DNA of 64,000 nucleotides from Ursus arctos (lineage: Eukaryota > Chordata > Mammalia > Carnivora > Ursidae). Every line of letters starts with the position of its first letter. Within the stretch, counting starts at the first letter, position 1. The notes under the pieces are model-generated. The model worked only from the letters and a program-made list of their open reading frames with translations, searched no databases and was not told where the DNA came from. Below are positions 1-12,232 of this stretch, piece after piece. Position numbers and translations under genes: made by a program. The DNA lies in assembly GCF_023065955.2 (NCBI RefSeq), contig NW_026623008.1, positions 23,060,001-23,124,000 on the forward strand. Direction: 5' to 3'.

Positions 1-402
1 CCCACGTACCCTTCGCTTTCTTTTTTGCCAGAGCATGTGAAAGTAAACTAAAGACATTGTTTCACCTTGAATACTTTCAAGGGTATTTCAACAGAGGATA
101 ATTTCTTATGTAACTGCCACACGATCTTCATACCCAACATGATGAAAATTGCTTGATAGGACGCAACATCTAACTCATATTAACCTGTCCTTGTCTAAGA
201 AAACGTCTTTTGACAGTGCTTATTGAGATCAGAGTCCAAACAAAGTTTACTCATGCTATGGAGTTTTGTGAGTTCTACTCTCTTTAACCATTTTTAACAT
301 GCTTGTCCCCCTTCCTGTAGTTTTTCTCAATGTTACTGACTTGCCGAAGAAACTTCAGGTCAATTACCCTGAATGGGGCTGATGGCTCCCTCCTGCTGTC
401 TT

Positions 403-604
403 TTTTTCTTTTTTCAAGATTTTATTTATTTGAGAGAGAGAGAGAGAGAGAGAGCACAAACAGAGGGCGTGGCAGGCAGAGGGAGAGGGAGAAATAGGCT
501 CCCCTCTGAGCAAGGAGCCCGATGCGGGACTTGATCCCAGGACCGTGGGATCATGACCTGAGCCAAACGCAGATGCTTAACCAACTCAGCCACCCAGGCG
601 TCTC
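403..604 (-). mobile_element. SINEC (carnivore tRNA-Lys SINE)
   Basis: Starts with the T-rich complement of the A-tail, then TTTTATTTATTTGAGAGAG and a GA-rich tract. It ends in the tRNA-derived head complement (CACCCAGGCG). Confidence 0.9.
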
Positions 605-1166
605 ACCCTCCTGTTGTCTAGGGTGACGTACAGCTTGTTTTTTGACTGCTCATCTTCCTGGAAGCTAGAAGCTAGCATTACCGAATACTTCATGGGTCAT
701 CACACGGCGGGCACAGGTCTGCCCCTCTCGCTACAAACGGCCTGTGTCTCAGGTTCAGGTGGTGGCCACCTTACCCCTTCACTGAAAAGTTCTCCGCCAA
801 CCTTCCATTGAGTGGTTTAACCATTCATGGAAAACTCTTGCCTGAATCAGTTATGTCACTGGGGGTTGAAAAAAAAAAAAAGATGACTTTCTGGTTCTAT
901 TTCCTTCTGCATTTAATAGCTGGAATTCTCCTGTAGGGAAGGACTTTTCTTCGTTCATTTTGGTTCTTTTGTGACCGTATGATGCTGTTTGGCATGACAG
1001 ACACTTCATGATTTCCCTTTGATTATCAATGTTCAGAGAAATGAGTTGATGCCCTCGCTTCCTCAGTGGCGGCCAACCAATGTCTTTTCTTTTTGGATCT
1101 CCTCCTGTCTTTTTCTCTTGCACCTGTTGGCTGGATGCAGAAGAGCCCGTGGAGGGCTGTGGTGAC

Positions 1167-1180
1167 CCAGCAGATGGCGA
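1167..1180 (+). promoter_or_regulatory. Candidate CTCF site, forward orientation
   Basis: CCAGCAGATGGCGA matches the CTCF core CCASYAGRKGGCRS at 13 of 14 positions in plus orientation. Motif evidence only. Confidence 0.35.
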
Positions 1181-1655
1181 GGCCTCGTGAAGGAAGTTGT
1201 CTGGGGCCCTGAGTGAGTGCATGGAGCAGATGCCTCCCTGTGACTTCAGGAAAAAAGGGGCTGTGCGCAAAAATAACATTGTGACAAGCCACGGAGATCG
1301 CGTGGCTTGTTACAGCGTCGAGCCTGTGCTGATGCATGCGGCTGTTCTGACAATTTAGTTTCTAAGAGCTCTTTCTTGTCCTCTGTTTTTTTTCCACAGC
1401 ACAATGTTCTTGCTTTATGCTTCTGAAATCTCTTATTTGTCTAATGCCATTGAACTTTTTTTTTTGCCATTTAACTTTTTATGGCCCATTCTTCGCATTT
1501 TTTTCTGTTTCTTCTAAGTTCCTTTTTGTCATTCCTTGGGTTTGCTCTCAATTTCAACTAAAACTCTGATTTAACATTTATTTGGAGGAGTGACTGAGCA
1601 TTGCATGGAAGAATTTAGAAGAAAGCCTCGTGCTGACGGCCCTCGGCTTCTTCTT

Positions 1656-1723
1656 TCCTGTCCTGAACAGTTTAGCTTCGACCCACACTTGCATGCCCTA
1701 ACTGAATACAAAGCAAAAGCCCA
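1656..1723 (+). repeat. Dispersed unclassified repeat, copy 1
   Basis: TCCTGTCCTGAACAGTTTAG through AAAGCAAAAGCCCA. It is clearly related to 9156-9219. Possibly part of a larger LTR-like repeat that I do not recognise. Confidence 0.5.
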
Positions 1724-1848
1724 GGAATTACCCAGATTCAGTCCCCCAGGAAGGCAGCCTACCACCAGCCATTCGCATTGAGGCACGCCTCTTGGAGAAC
1801 TCCTACCCCAGGCAGTTTATCAAATAGTGCTTCCAACATTCTCTTTTT

Positions 1849-2055
1849 GGGGCGCCTGGGTGGCTCAGTCGTTAAGCGTCTGCCTTAGGCTCAGGGCATG
1901 ATCCCGGCGTTCTGGGATCGAGCCCCGCATCAGGCTCCTCCGTGGGGAGCCTGCTTCTTTCTCTCCCACTCCCCCCGCCTGTGTTCCCTCTCTCGTTGGG
2001 TGTCTCTCTGTCAAATAAATAAGTAAAAATCTTTAAAAACAAACAAACAAACAAT
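1849..2055 (+). mobile_element. SINEC
   Basis: Head GGGGCGCCTGGGTGGCTCAG, body through CTCTCGTTGGGTGTCTC, then AAATAAATAAG and an AAAC-repeat tail. Confidence 0.9.
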
Positions 2056-2070
2056 TCTCTTTTTTGTAAT

Positions 2071-2175
2071 AAAAAAAATTTTTTAAAGTAATCTCTACAC
2101 CCAACGTAGTGCTGGAATTCATTACCCTGAGACCAAGAGTTGCATGCTCCACTGATTGAGCCAGCCAGGCACCCC
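2071..2175 (-). mobile_element. Short-type SINEC
   Basis: Complement of the shorter carnivore SINE form: AAAGTAATCTCTACACCCAACG at the tail side and GAGCCAGCCAGGCACCCC at the head. It is only about 100 bases long and lies close behind the full-length SINE. Confidence 0.85.
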
Positions 2176-3984
2176 AACATTTTCTTTATTTTCCCAGATG
2201 TCAGCCCCTCTTGTGATTTGGTATCTCAGAAGACGAATGATGAGAAGCATCATCAGGGGAAAGAGGGGGAGGACACGTGACTTGCACAGAGAGTGGGAAG
2301 AACATTACGAAGATAGTGAGATGAGAGGGAGCGTGGGGAATACGTCCAGAGGAAAGAAGATGGGAGAGGAGATAATGAGAGAACCAGGAGAGAACCAGAA
2401 CACGTTGAGGCAAGACAGACGGCGAGTGGACAAGATTAAGCAGGACCTCGTCAGCCCCGTGGAGAATCCCAGATCGGTGGGCAGATTCTCAAAGGGAATG
2501 GACCATGATCGTATCTCCCTTAGAAGAGGGTAATCTGCCTGCAGTGCAGAGCAGTTTGGAGGGCAGCCCTGAGGACAAACTACTGACCTCGATGCCAAAC
2601 ACAGAGAGAAATGCAAAGATGGCAAATACGGCCCCGCCTCGGGACAGCTGGAGCTCCAACTTAATTCTGTGCCTCCCCCGTGGCTGCCAGAGGTCTATCT
2701 TACCATGTCCAGGGAGGTCACGGAGGAGATAGGCACCTGCTCTCTTTTTTCCAGGAGGCAACCAGAGGTCTTTTCACTTTCCAAGGGAAGGCAGCCGTTG
2801 AGTTGCGGGCTCCAGACCCCTGCTTTGGCATCCCTGTGGAAGACCTGTTCAAGCCAGAAAAGAGACCTGGAAAATATCAGCCAGAGGCCTCATTGCCTCA
2901 TCTATGAAAATCGAAGGTGCTAGAACGCCTTAGGGCTCTTCGTATGCAAAACATTGTCTTGACTCTTCCCTCCGAAGGGGGTCGTTAGCTTTTGTTAGCT
3001 GTGTTCGTTAGAGAACACAGCGCTGTGCGACAGTTACGAGTTTTTTTAACCTTTCAGTTTTCAAGAATTTCAAACTCAAAGGAGCTTCAACAGGTCAAAC
3101 CTGGAGCCCTGCCGTGGAGCACCTTTCCAGACCTCACAGCTCTGACACCAGATCCCCACCAGGAGGGAAAATGCGCGAGGCATTTATGATGGGCCAGCAG
3201 CCGTGCCCAGGGTTCTGTGTGTTCACACCTCGTTCGACCTTCAGAATAGGCCAGGGAAGCAGCGGCCACGTGGCCCGCGTGTTCAAACACAGGTCATTGT
3301 GCTTTACCCCAGTGACCTAGAAACCCAGGCCTGGGGTCAGGCCCGGCTCCTAATCTTTCCTGTATCAGCGCTGTGTCTTAAGCAAGCCTTTAATCCTCTT
3401 TAATTTCAATGTCCTCATCCACAAAGTGGGGACTTCCTTCTTCCTGTTCTTGGAAGTACCTCTTTGCTAATATTGAATTATATAGGAACGTGACCCAGAA
3501 ACCCAGGGTACACGTTCTGCTTGGGGTGGGGCTGGGCAGGCAGGCTTTGCTCCCCTGGGGTGTCCTCAGATGGGAGTGAGTGTGGGATGATCCATCTGGG
3601 ATGGCTCCGTCTCCAGCCTCCCTGCAGGGTCACTCCGTTTAGCCAAGTCACAGCCCAATGGGAACTCACAGCCCTATTGGGGGGTCCTGTTGAAGACGCA
3701 ATGGGTGGGTGTAGAGTTTGGCTTTTGCTTTATAACCTTGAACAAGTTTATAACAGGGATCTTTAGACAGAAACAGCCTTCTCAGTCCAGGAGAAAAGGG
3801 ATCGTTATGCTGACAAGGGAGACATGGTGTATTCTGTGGGCTTGAGGTAGTCTGAGATATCTAAATCTTCCCATATGTCCCTATTACAATTCTTAGGATG
3901 CACTCTTTCCAAATCAATTCTTCAACTTTCAAATAAGAGACCATAGCTATAAAATGTTTAATCTTAAGTGTATAGCTGAATAAA

Positions 3985-4080
3985 TGAATATATATATATA
4001 TTCTGTGCATATAGACACACAGAATATATACAAAAATATATATGTCTGTACGCATGCAGGAAGATACATACATATAAAAA
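3985..4080. repeat. AT/TA-rich degenerate microsatellite
   Basis: ATATATATATATA near 3990 with later ACACAGAATATATAC and AAAAATATATATG tracts. Confidence 0.7.
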
Positions 4081-4570
4081 AAGGAACTTACAGGTTTGCC
4101 CCGCTATCTGAAAGTAGGAAGAAAGCATTCCTATGAAAACTTCTGTGGGCTGAAATGGTGTAAATCGAAGAAGCAATTCCTGTTCACTTAGATGGAAAAG
4201 TTTTTGAGCATTCCCAGGTCCAAAAAAAGAACCTTTCTGAGGCTTTTCTGATACTTTAGGACACATCTTGCTAACAGGTGCACACACTGAATTGAGACCA
4301 AGCACCGAGGCTCGCAGGACTCAGTTCCGAGCTGGGGCGTCGTGAGGCTGAGAGGCTGAGGGCAGCTCGGGGAAGGAGCTTGGTGGGGCTGCTCCAGGTG
4401 AGTTCTGCCTCTGTAACTAACGTCCCCTGCAAAACAAACCCTGAATGCCTTTTTTTCCATAAAACAAAAATCCTCTTTGGATTTCTTCCGGTTAGCGAGA
4501 ACAGCTGCGAAAGTTGGTCTTTCACAAAAGCAATGTGGAGTAAGGTAAACTCTCAAAAAGCAGGGGATAG

Positions 4571-4610
<40 letters not shown>
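4571..4610. repeat. GT dinucleotide microsatellite
   Basis: About 20 uninterrupted GT/TG units. Confidence 0.98.
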
Positions 4611-4616
<6 letters not shown>

Positions 4617-4699
4617 TATTCCTGTGGCCCAGAACAAGATCTAAGATAGAACATTCTAGCACCCCAGAAAACTCCTTCACACCCCCTCTCAGGCAATAG

Positions 4700-5430
4700 T
4701 CCCCTACGCAAAATTAATGATTCTCCCAACTATTAGCGTTGATTAATTTTGCTTGTGTTTGAACTTCACATAAATGGAATCATAAAGTATGCATGTCATA
4801 TTATTTTAGGTCTGGCTTCTCTTGCTCAACATTCCATCTGTGAGACTCATTCAAGTTTATGTATTTAGCTTTAGTTTGCTCTTTTCATTGCTGTGTAGTG
4901 TTCCACAGAATATACACGAATTTCTGTATTATTTCTACAGTTGATGAACTTTCGGAATGCTCTCAGGTTGGGCCTACTGTAAAGAAACTTCTATGAATAT
5001 TTTGTATATATATATTTTTAAAGTAAGCTCTATGCCCAACGCGGGGCTTGAACTCATGACCCCAAGATCAAGAGCCACGTGTTCTGCTGACTGAGCCAGC
5101 CAGGCACGGCTTTCGGTGGACATATTTCTGTTGGATACATACTCAGAGGGGAACTGCTGAGTCACAGGGTAGGTGTGTGTTTAGCTCCAGCAAACACTGC
5201 CAGAGAGGTTTTCCGAGTGATTTTACCAATTACAGCCCCACCGCGAAGAATGGGAATTCCAGCCGTTCGACGTCTTCAAAAACACTTGGCATTACCAGCC
5301 TTTTTAATTTTAGCCACACTAGGGAGGAGGAGGAGAATCTCGTATGGTTTCAGTTTTCATGTCTTTGGTGACGAGTGGTGTTGAGCACTTTTCAGATGCT
5401 TGTGGGGCATTTGGGGACCTCTCACGTGTC
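4700..5430 (-). mobile_element. Old L1 3'-region remnant, antisense
   Basis: Contains complement-strand L1 landmarks: AATGGAATCATAAAGTATGC, the TTGCTGTGTAGTGTTCCACA type segment, and TGAGCACTTTTCAGATG. A short SINE splits it. Confidence 0.6.
5010..5107 (-). mobile_element. Short-type SINEC inside old L1 sequence
   Basis: TTTTTAAAGTAAGCTCTATG to GAGCCAGCCAGGCAC. It interrupts L1-like sequence that continues on both sides. Confidence 0.85.
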
Positions 5431-6120
5431 TCTGCGTGTGTGCGTGCACGCGCCTGCGTGAGGCAAGGCTGTATGTTTGGCTGGCATCGTAACACGGCAA
5501 CGTGTCTGCTCAAACTTCTATTTTAAATATTGGCTCCTTCATCTCTTTGGCTGCAAGAGATGAGCGATTCCTTAGTTTAGTCATAGAAAGTTCTGGCTCT
5601 CTGGCCGTGTCTTAGGCCAACAAATTAGGACTCTGAGCTTGCCAATTTATTTCTCTAAATTCTCTAGGACTGTCAGAAAGTACTCCACCCCGGACACTTG
5701 TATCCTCATGCCTTTTGTGCCGTTCCACAGCAGGGAACCTTGGGTCCTTACTTTCGAGGAACTTCATTCCAGTTGACAATAGGTAATAATTTAATTAACG
5801 ACTATCGCGCCGCTCCACACCACGGCTCCCACAGTCACTTTAATCACATTAGCTGGTTCTCATTGCCTTCAGATCAGCCTGATAGAGCCGGGGTCATACT
5901 CACACGTCCTGGCCGCAAAGGAGTCTGGGAAAGCCCGTGTCTTGCTTTCACGTGACCCAGATGTTCGAAGACGCAGGGCTTCCACCAGGCGTAACAAACA
6001 TCCACTATAGGGCCTGCATTTTAGTTTTTAGGACAAAAAGTTTTAGAATCCCTGGTTTAGATGATCTCTAAGACCCTTCGAATGCCAACATCATCATTAG
6101 CATTAACTAGTTTAATGAGT

Positions 6121-6320
6121 TCTTTTTTTTTTTTTTAAAGATTTTATTTATTTATTTGACAGAGACAGCCAGCAAGAGAGGGAACACAAGCAGGGGGAGT
6201 GGGAGAGGAAGATGCAGGCTCATAGCGGAAGAGCCTGATGTGGGGCTCGATCCCAGTATGCTGGGATCACGCCCTGAGCCGAAGGCAGACGCTTAACTGC
6301 TGTGCCACCCAGGCACCCCT
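6121..6320 (-). mobile_element. SINEC with clear target duplication
   Basis: Full-length complement copy. CTAGTTTAATGAGTTCTT flanks it at 6107-6124 and about 6319-6336. Confidence 0.95.
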
Positions 6321-6424
6321 AGTTTAATGAGTTCTTAACCAGCGTCATGAACGCGCCAGGCTGCGGCTTTATACGCATCATCTCATTACTCCCCATGAGC
6401 CTGTTAAGCGGATTCTATCACGAA

Positions 6425-6575
6425 GCTGCTGCTCTGTGCCTTGGTTTCATTGCGTGTAAAATGGGGATAATAATCATAGCTACATCCATTAGGTTTTGTG
6501 AGTATTCGGTGGTTTGCCGCCTGGCAAGGGGCTCGGTCATGAGGAAGCACCTGATAAATGATGACACGGTCTCCA
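6425..6575 (+). mobile_element. MIR fragment
   Basis: CCTTGGTTTCATTGCGTG, TAAAATGGGGATAATAATCA and CACCTGATAAATGATGAC are in MIR order. Confidence 0.6.
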
Positions 6576-6654
6576 CCACCAGCATCATCTCCAGTTGGCA
6601 CATTAAATTCTGTGTGTAGTCACTGAGTTATGCTTTCTTTTATTTATTTTTAAA

Positions 6655-6669
6655 ATTTTTTTAAAGATT

Positions 6670-6712
<43 letters not shown>

Positions 6713-6866
6713 TTTGAGGGAGGGAGTAGAGCAGAGGGAGAGGGACAAGCAGACCCCATTACGGAGCAGAGCCGGACCCGAGGCTCGATCTCACAACCCT
6801 GAGATCATGACCTGAGCCAAAACAAAGAGTCAGATGCTTCAAGAGCTGAGCCTACCCAGGCGCCCC
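6655..6866 (-). mobile_element. SINEC with expanded TTTA tail
   Basis: The A-tail complement has grown into a TTTA tetranucleotide run of about 45 bases (6668-6715). The body ends in CCAGGCGCCCC. Confidence 0.9.
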
Positions 6867-6889
6867 TATGCTGCCTTTTGGTTCCTAGG

Positions 6890-7015
6890 AACAGAGCTAT
6901 GAAGTCAACAGAGCTGGGTTCAAATTCCCGCTCTCTGTATGTCAGTCACTGTGGGACCTCGGGTGAGACTCTTCGTCTCCTTGAGTCTCCCTGAATCGAG
7001 TGGGAATACTCCGTC
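6890..7015 (+). mobile_element. MIR fragment
   Basis: GAGCTGGGTTCAAATTCCCG, TCACTGTGGGACCTCGGGTG and the CTTCGTCTCCTTGAGTCTCC series form a MIR core. Confidence 0.6.
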
Positions 7016-8081
7016 TTCCCCTGTGCTCTCTGGTTGTCTATGTATCTATTGCTCTCACAACACCAGGGGTTACCTGACAAAAGAGAGCCTGTTTTACCCA
7101 TCCTTCTGCTCTTCCAGGGACTGTCATAATTGTTGGGTACTAAGTGATTCATTCCTATCATGGTTCAGAAGGACCCAGGATGCAGGCCCTACTGGGAGGG
7201 CCAGTGAGGTGTCCTTGGGGCTGGATGCTGTGTTTGTCACAATGCCTCTTGGATAAATCCTGCACTTATCCCCAGGTTAGGAGGCAAGACACAGAACTCA
7301 GAGCCCCAGGGAAGATCCGTGCTGACCCTGGGGACCCACATTTTGCTGTCTGTCAGAGGAGCTCAGGGTAGATGTGCGCTGGGCCACTCACTCACCGTGT
7401 GTCCTCTCACTCACCGTGTTACATGTGGTGAATCTCTCGGCCTTTGCTTCTGCACTGGAAAAACCACAGGGTTCAACAAATGGAAGTCAGATGGGAATGT
7501 TTGACCCAGAAAAGGACAGACTCAAGGACATATGAACACAAACTTCATGTCTGAAGGGGTTCTCTGGGTCCTGAAAGGCAGGATACAGGGCCTATAAGTG
7601 GCAGCCAAGAAGGGACAGTTTAAGGAACATCGGTCAGAACTGACCAAGAACAGAGGTGGCTGACTTGGGAAGGGAGAGGAGCTCCCTGTCCCAGGGGGTA
7701 TGCAAGCAAGCCAATGGGATGACCGTCGGTTTCAGAAGGGGATTTTTAACTGGGAAACAGGGGGTTTGAACCACACATTCTTTCGGATCTGAGATGCTTT
7801 GGTTGAAAGATTCTGGCAATCTAAGAGTCAGTGCTTTAGGAATCTACCTTCTATGTACTTATTACCATAACCCTTCTGTGGGGAGGAATCCCAAGGCTTA
7901 GAAAAGATACACAACGTTCTAGGTTTCTGGATATGGTTCAAACGCAGACCTGCAGGTTTCCAAGATCTATGTTCTGTCTCTTTTACTCAGGGTGGACTGA
8001 GACCCATAGGCCCTCTCTGTAGAGAAGTAATATTTCAGTGTCTCTTGAAATGAATATTCTTTAATTTTTTATTTATTCTTT
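7016..8081. other. Non-coding, no feature seen
   Basis: Mixed composition sequence without recognised repeats, exons or RNA genes. Confidence 0.5.
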
Positions 8082-8277
8082 TAAAAGATTTATTTATTTA
8101 TTTATTTGAGAGAGAGAAAGAGAGCATTAAGCAGGAGGCACCGAGGGAGAGAGAATCTTTAACAGGTGCCGAGCTGAGCTCAGGGCCCGACTTGAGGCTC
8201 GACCCCACGACCCTGAGACCATGACCTGTGCTGATACCAAGAGTTGGACACAACCCACTGAGCCACCCAGGCGCCCC
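8082..8277 (-). mobile_element. SINEC
   Basis: AAAGATTTATTTATTTATTT to CCACCCAGGCGCCCC. The flanking repeat TGAA(A)TGAATATTCTT is visible on both sides. Confidence 0.9.
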
Positions 8278-8310
8278 TGAATGAATATTCTTTTCAAAAA
8301 CATATTTTGA

Positions 8311-8495
8311 GGGGCTCCTGGGTGGCTCAGTCGGTTAAGCGTCTGCCTTTGGCTCAGGTCATGATCCCAGGGTCCTGGGATCGAGTCCTGCATTGGGTTC
8401 CTTGCTCTGCGGAGAGCCTGCTTCTCCCTCTGCCTCTGCCCCTCCCCGCTGCTCCTGTTCTCTCTCTCTCTCTCAAATAAAAAAATAAAATCTTT
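8311..8495 (+). mobile_element. SINEC, first of a head-to-tail pair
   Basis: GGGGCTCCTGGGTGGCTCAG to CTCAAATAAAAAAATAAAAT. It is followed two bases later by another copy of a different subtype. Confidence 0.9.
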
Positions 8496-8497
8496 TT

Positions 8498-8712
8498 TGG
8501 GGCGCCTGGGTGGCGCAGTCGTTAGGCGTCTGCCTTCGGCTCAGGGCGTGATCCCGGCGTTATGGGATCGAACCCCACGTCAGGCTCCTCCGCTAGAAGT
8601 CTGTGTCTTCCTCTCCCACTCCCCCGCTTGTGTTCCCTCTCTCGCTGGCTGTCTCTCTCTCTGTCAAATAAATAAATAGAATCTTTAAAAAAAAATAAAA
8701 TCTTTTTTAAAA
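8498..8712 (+). mobile_element. SINEC, second of a head-to-tail pair
   Basis: GGGGCGCCTGGGTGGCGCAG head, young-type body (CGTGATCCCGGCGTTATGGG), A-rich tail. It is inserted into the tail of the preceding SINE. Confidence 0.9.
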
Positions 8713-9072
8713 AACCATATTTTGAGATATAATTCACATACCATACATTTCACCCATTTGAAGTTTGCAATTTGACAATTTTTAGTATCTTCGCTGAGTG
8801 GTGCAACCATCACCACAACGGAAGTTTTGAATGTTTTTGTCACTCATAAAAAAATCCTGTAGTCACCGAGTCTCTCCCCATTTCGTTTGGTGCCCTAAGA
8901 AAACTTGCCTAACCCAAGGTCTGTGAGTGTACTCTCATCTTTATAGTTTTCACTCTTGTATTAATTCTTCCATCCATGTTAAGTTAACTTTTACATATGG
9001 TGTGAGCTAGGCATTCTCTTCTTCTTTCACGTGTGGATGTCCAGTTGTTCCAGCATTAAATAAATATTCCTC
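8713..9072 (-). mobile_element. Old L1 3'-region remnant, antisense
   Basis: TTTGAGATATAATTCACATA and GTGCAACCATCACCACAA are typical of antisense L1M 3' sequence. The later ACATATGGTGTGAGCTAGGC is too. Confidence 0.6.
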
Positions 9073-9155
9073 AAATATTTGTTTGACATCCATTTAGAGG
9101 GGATTTTTGTGGAGGGAGGATAAGTGTGGGCCTGTTGGTGACAAAACCCCACCTC

Positions 9156-9219
9156 TCCTGTCCTAAGCAGTTCAGCTCCGCCCAGACTTGCAGCCTTTCT
9201 TCAGCAAAGCAAAAGCCCA
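9156..9219 (+). repeat. Dispersed unclassified repeat, copy 2
   Basis: TCCTGTCCTAAGCAGTTCAG through AAAGCAAAAGCCCA. Same order as 1656-1723 with substitutions and a short gap. Confidence 0.5.
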
Positions 9220-9724
9220 CACTTCAGCAGACCCGGCCTCGTCTGGAGCCAGGTTGATCATAAGAAGTGATTACATGATTGTAACCTCGCTCCAAATGAC
9301 CTACTGAAGCGTGACTTCCAGTCTCGTACTGAGGCTTGGCAAGACTCCCTTTTCTCCTCCGTCTTTCTTCCTCTCCTCTCACTTTCCGGTGTTTCGGCGC
9401 CTCAGCAGCTGAGCTGGCTGGTCTACCCTTGAAACTGACCCTGATCAAATGACTTCTGGAAGCAATAGGAAACACGATTTCAACATCCTCCAGGGTGACA
9501 GAAGGGTGTTTCTGACAAAAGGAGCACCTGTGCCCAGGAGCGCAAGTCGCTGCATCTTTGGAAGAGGGTCAGGGGACACCCAGGGTGGTGTCTGTAGCTG
9601 GAGAGACAAGGAGACGGACAAGGAGCCTCCCTCAGGGTTGTGTACGTGGTAGGGAAAGGGAGGCTGGCAAAGGAACAGAATGGAATGGCTTTCCCTCTCC
9701 AAGCATCTAGCTGGGTCTAGACCA

Positions 9725-9990
9725 GGCTGACACTTGACATGTATCAGCTTTGAAGCCTGGGAAATTCCTGTTTCCCTCCGTCGGTCGGCTACACTCCTTT
9801 CTATCCCTCTAGGGGCCAGGCTCGTTCCCCCCTTTGTCTTTGCACTAGTTGCCACACGCGCCTGGAATGTTCTTCCCTGGTGCTTGGTCTGGCTGGCACC
9901 TACCCATCCTCAAGTGTTCAGGTAATGTCTACCTCTACTCTGAGCCCCTGTGCTCATCCTGGGCCTCCTGGCCTCCAGGTCCTTTCTCTG
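9725..9990 (+). mobile_element. L2 3'-end fragment, sense
   Basis: TTGTCTTTGCACTAGTTGCC, GCCTGGAATGTTCTTCCC and CATCCTCAAGTGTTCAGG are L2 3' landmarks. Confidence 0.6.
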
Positions 9991-12232
9991 TCCCTCCCCC
10001 TCTCCATTTGTCTCCCAGGGGGCTGGCTTGCAGCAGAGGTCAGCCACTGGAAGTCCCTGGCAGGAGACTGGGAGGCCTCAGGAGGAGCCGGGTATGTTTG
10101 CCCCTCCCCTCTGTCCCAGGTAGCTTCCTAGGTAGTGGCTCCGAGTCTGTGGTTCCAACTTCCACAACGTGACCTCGGACCCTGATTTTGGGAAGCACCC
10201 GTTCTTCCTTTGGAGACAACTTCCTGCCAGGATCTGCTTGCTTTACGCCCCCTGTCTGGCCCTCAGCTCTTCTTCACCTGTGGAAACCATTCTGCATTCA
10301 GTTGTCTTGTAAATAGTTGAAATGGTCTTTCTTTTCCTGGTTAGACCCTAACCGATATCCCTCCCAAGCTAAATTATACCCTCAAATTCTTGTTGAATTC
10401 AAGGGACACGGAGACTTTCTCCTCGAGCTGCCCCGTGGGTGGAAGGACTGAGGGGTCCTTCTTCCCAGTTCTTTCCGGTTCTGACAGGGCTCTGATGGCC
10501 CCCCATCAGCAGGAGTCTGAGCTGGACCTGTGTGCCTGTCATTGCGAGTTGGCCTGGGTAGGTAGGCGAGTTACCCTGGCTGGTGGGACATAGGGGGGTG
10601 TTCCTCGTAGGGCTCCCCTGCTTCATGGCGATCTGGGTGGATCAGCTCTATCTGTACAGATGTGCCTGAAGCCAACAAGTTGGGGTCAGGCGGATGGCCC
10701 TGTAGCCCCTACCCCTCGGCGTAGGACAAGGTGTCAGCGGTTCCTGCCCCAGGCTGGCGATGTCACTATACATCAGGCAGGTGACTCACCCGGGCTTGTG
10801 GCCCATCTTAATCCAGGTACTGAGCTTGTCCTGGGATTAAGGTTGCAGTCCTTGAGGGATTGCCCGCCTGGCGCAGATTTCTGTTGTCCCATGTCCCACA
10901 AGTATATAGCTGGGGAGAAGCCGCCTCGTGAGTTGCTCTGAAGATTCAATGATTCACCCACAGAAAGTGCTTCACATAATGCCTGAGACTTACTTAGGGC
11001 TTAGTACTCTTGGCCATTGCTGAGCTGTCCTCAGGATTCCTAGAATGTGCTGGCCCTTGCTGAACTCCTTGCAGTGTCCTCTCATTTCATCTTGCAGGGA
11101 CGCTGTGATGCAGAGGGGGCTGTCACCCCCATCTTGCAGATGATGACCGGGACGTTCTAGAAAGGAGGCCAGCTGCCCAGAGTCGTAGAGCATGTGAGAA
11201 GCTGAGCTGGAAGTGGCTTCTACCCGAATCGGTCTGGGGCGGGAGTGGGCTGGAGTCTCTGTAAAAGCCACGGACTTTACCATCTTGTGTGGAATCACAG
11301 ATCTCCTGTCCACCATTTTACAGATGGAGTTCATGAGGCCTCTAAAGGTTCCCTTGACCCCTCCCAACCTCCTCAAATCCAGGCTCTTCCTGTTGTCCCT
11401 TCCTAGATTTTTAAGCCCCCAGAGCCTGGGGGAGATGGGGTAGGGGTGGGGGCATGGGCTCCTGCTGGGAGGTGTGCAAGGCGGAAGGTCTCAAGCAACA
11501 AGAATGTGGGGCAGGGCTGGCAGAGAGGTCGGGCACTAGCGGGCTCCGCACTGGTCTTCCTTCTCGGAGCAGGCAGGGGAGGCTCTGGGTCACAGCATGG
11601 AGGTGGGGTGGAAGCAGGAGGTGACAGCTGACATCCCAGAGGTGGGGCCGCTCCAAGGTGGTGGCTTCAGCCTGGGAGGGTCCGCAGGTGACCTGGTGAG
11701 ACCTCAGAAGGCCACATCAAGAGGGAGTGGGGAGAGGGTAAGGGACAGGATATGCCTGGATACCAAGTGACATAGACGGCTTCACCTTTGAAACTTCCAG
11801 TGAGACGTTAAAACCTGTGGTGGAGAGCGGAGACGCAGCGCCAGCGCCGGGGGAGACGAGCTCAGGGTCTGAGGTGGTTGGAACCGGCTCCTGATTGAAG
11901 TCTGAGGTCCTGGTTTGCTTCCCCTCCTGGTCTGCTGAGTCATCGGAGGACCTTTGGGCCTCACGGTTTTCCATCCGTGAAGTGGGAACAGTGGATGGCA
12001 GGGCTTCCAGGGTCCCTCTACTCTGGGCCTTGCTGGTGTTTGCTTATTAACAGGAGTTAATAACTTAATAACTTGCTTAATAACAGGAGCCCTGCGGGCT
12101 GCCACGTGGGTGACCTAGGAAGGCTTGTTCTCCAGGCCTGGGAGGCTGAGGCTGAGAGTGCCGGGGGCGGGGGGCGCTAAGGTTGGGTGGGACAGCCCCT
12201 GAGCTCTGGGCTGAGCTGCGCTCTTCCTGCAG
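9990..12232. other. Upstream region of the decarboxylase-like gene
   Basis: GC-moderate unique sequence. Any untranslated first exon and promoter should lie here or further upstream, but no clear TATA box, CpG island or donor allows a call. Confidence 0.5.

Larger units (their letters stand above)
605..1848. other. Non-coding flank
   Basis: No gene recognised. The segment at 1565-1810 carries copy 1 of the unclassified repeat and may be part of a larger old element. The open frames here have no protein signature. Confidence 0.6.
2176..4699. other. Non-coding flank with purine-rich stretch
   Basis: 2227-2430 is strongly A+G-rich on the plus strand. 3985-4080 and 4571-4610 are microsatellites. 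No exon or RNA gene seen. Confidence 0.6.

Noticed and set aside
403..8712. tRNA genes at the many GGGTGGCTCAG-like boxes
   Set aside because: These are the A/B-box heads of tRNA-derived SINEs, without a mature acceptor stem.
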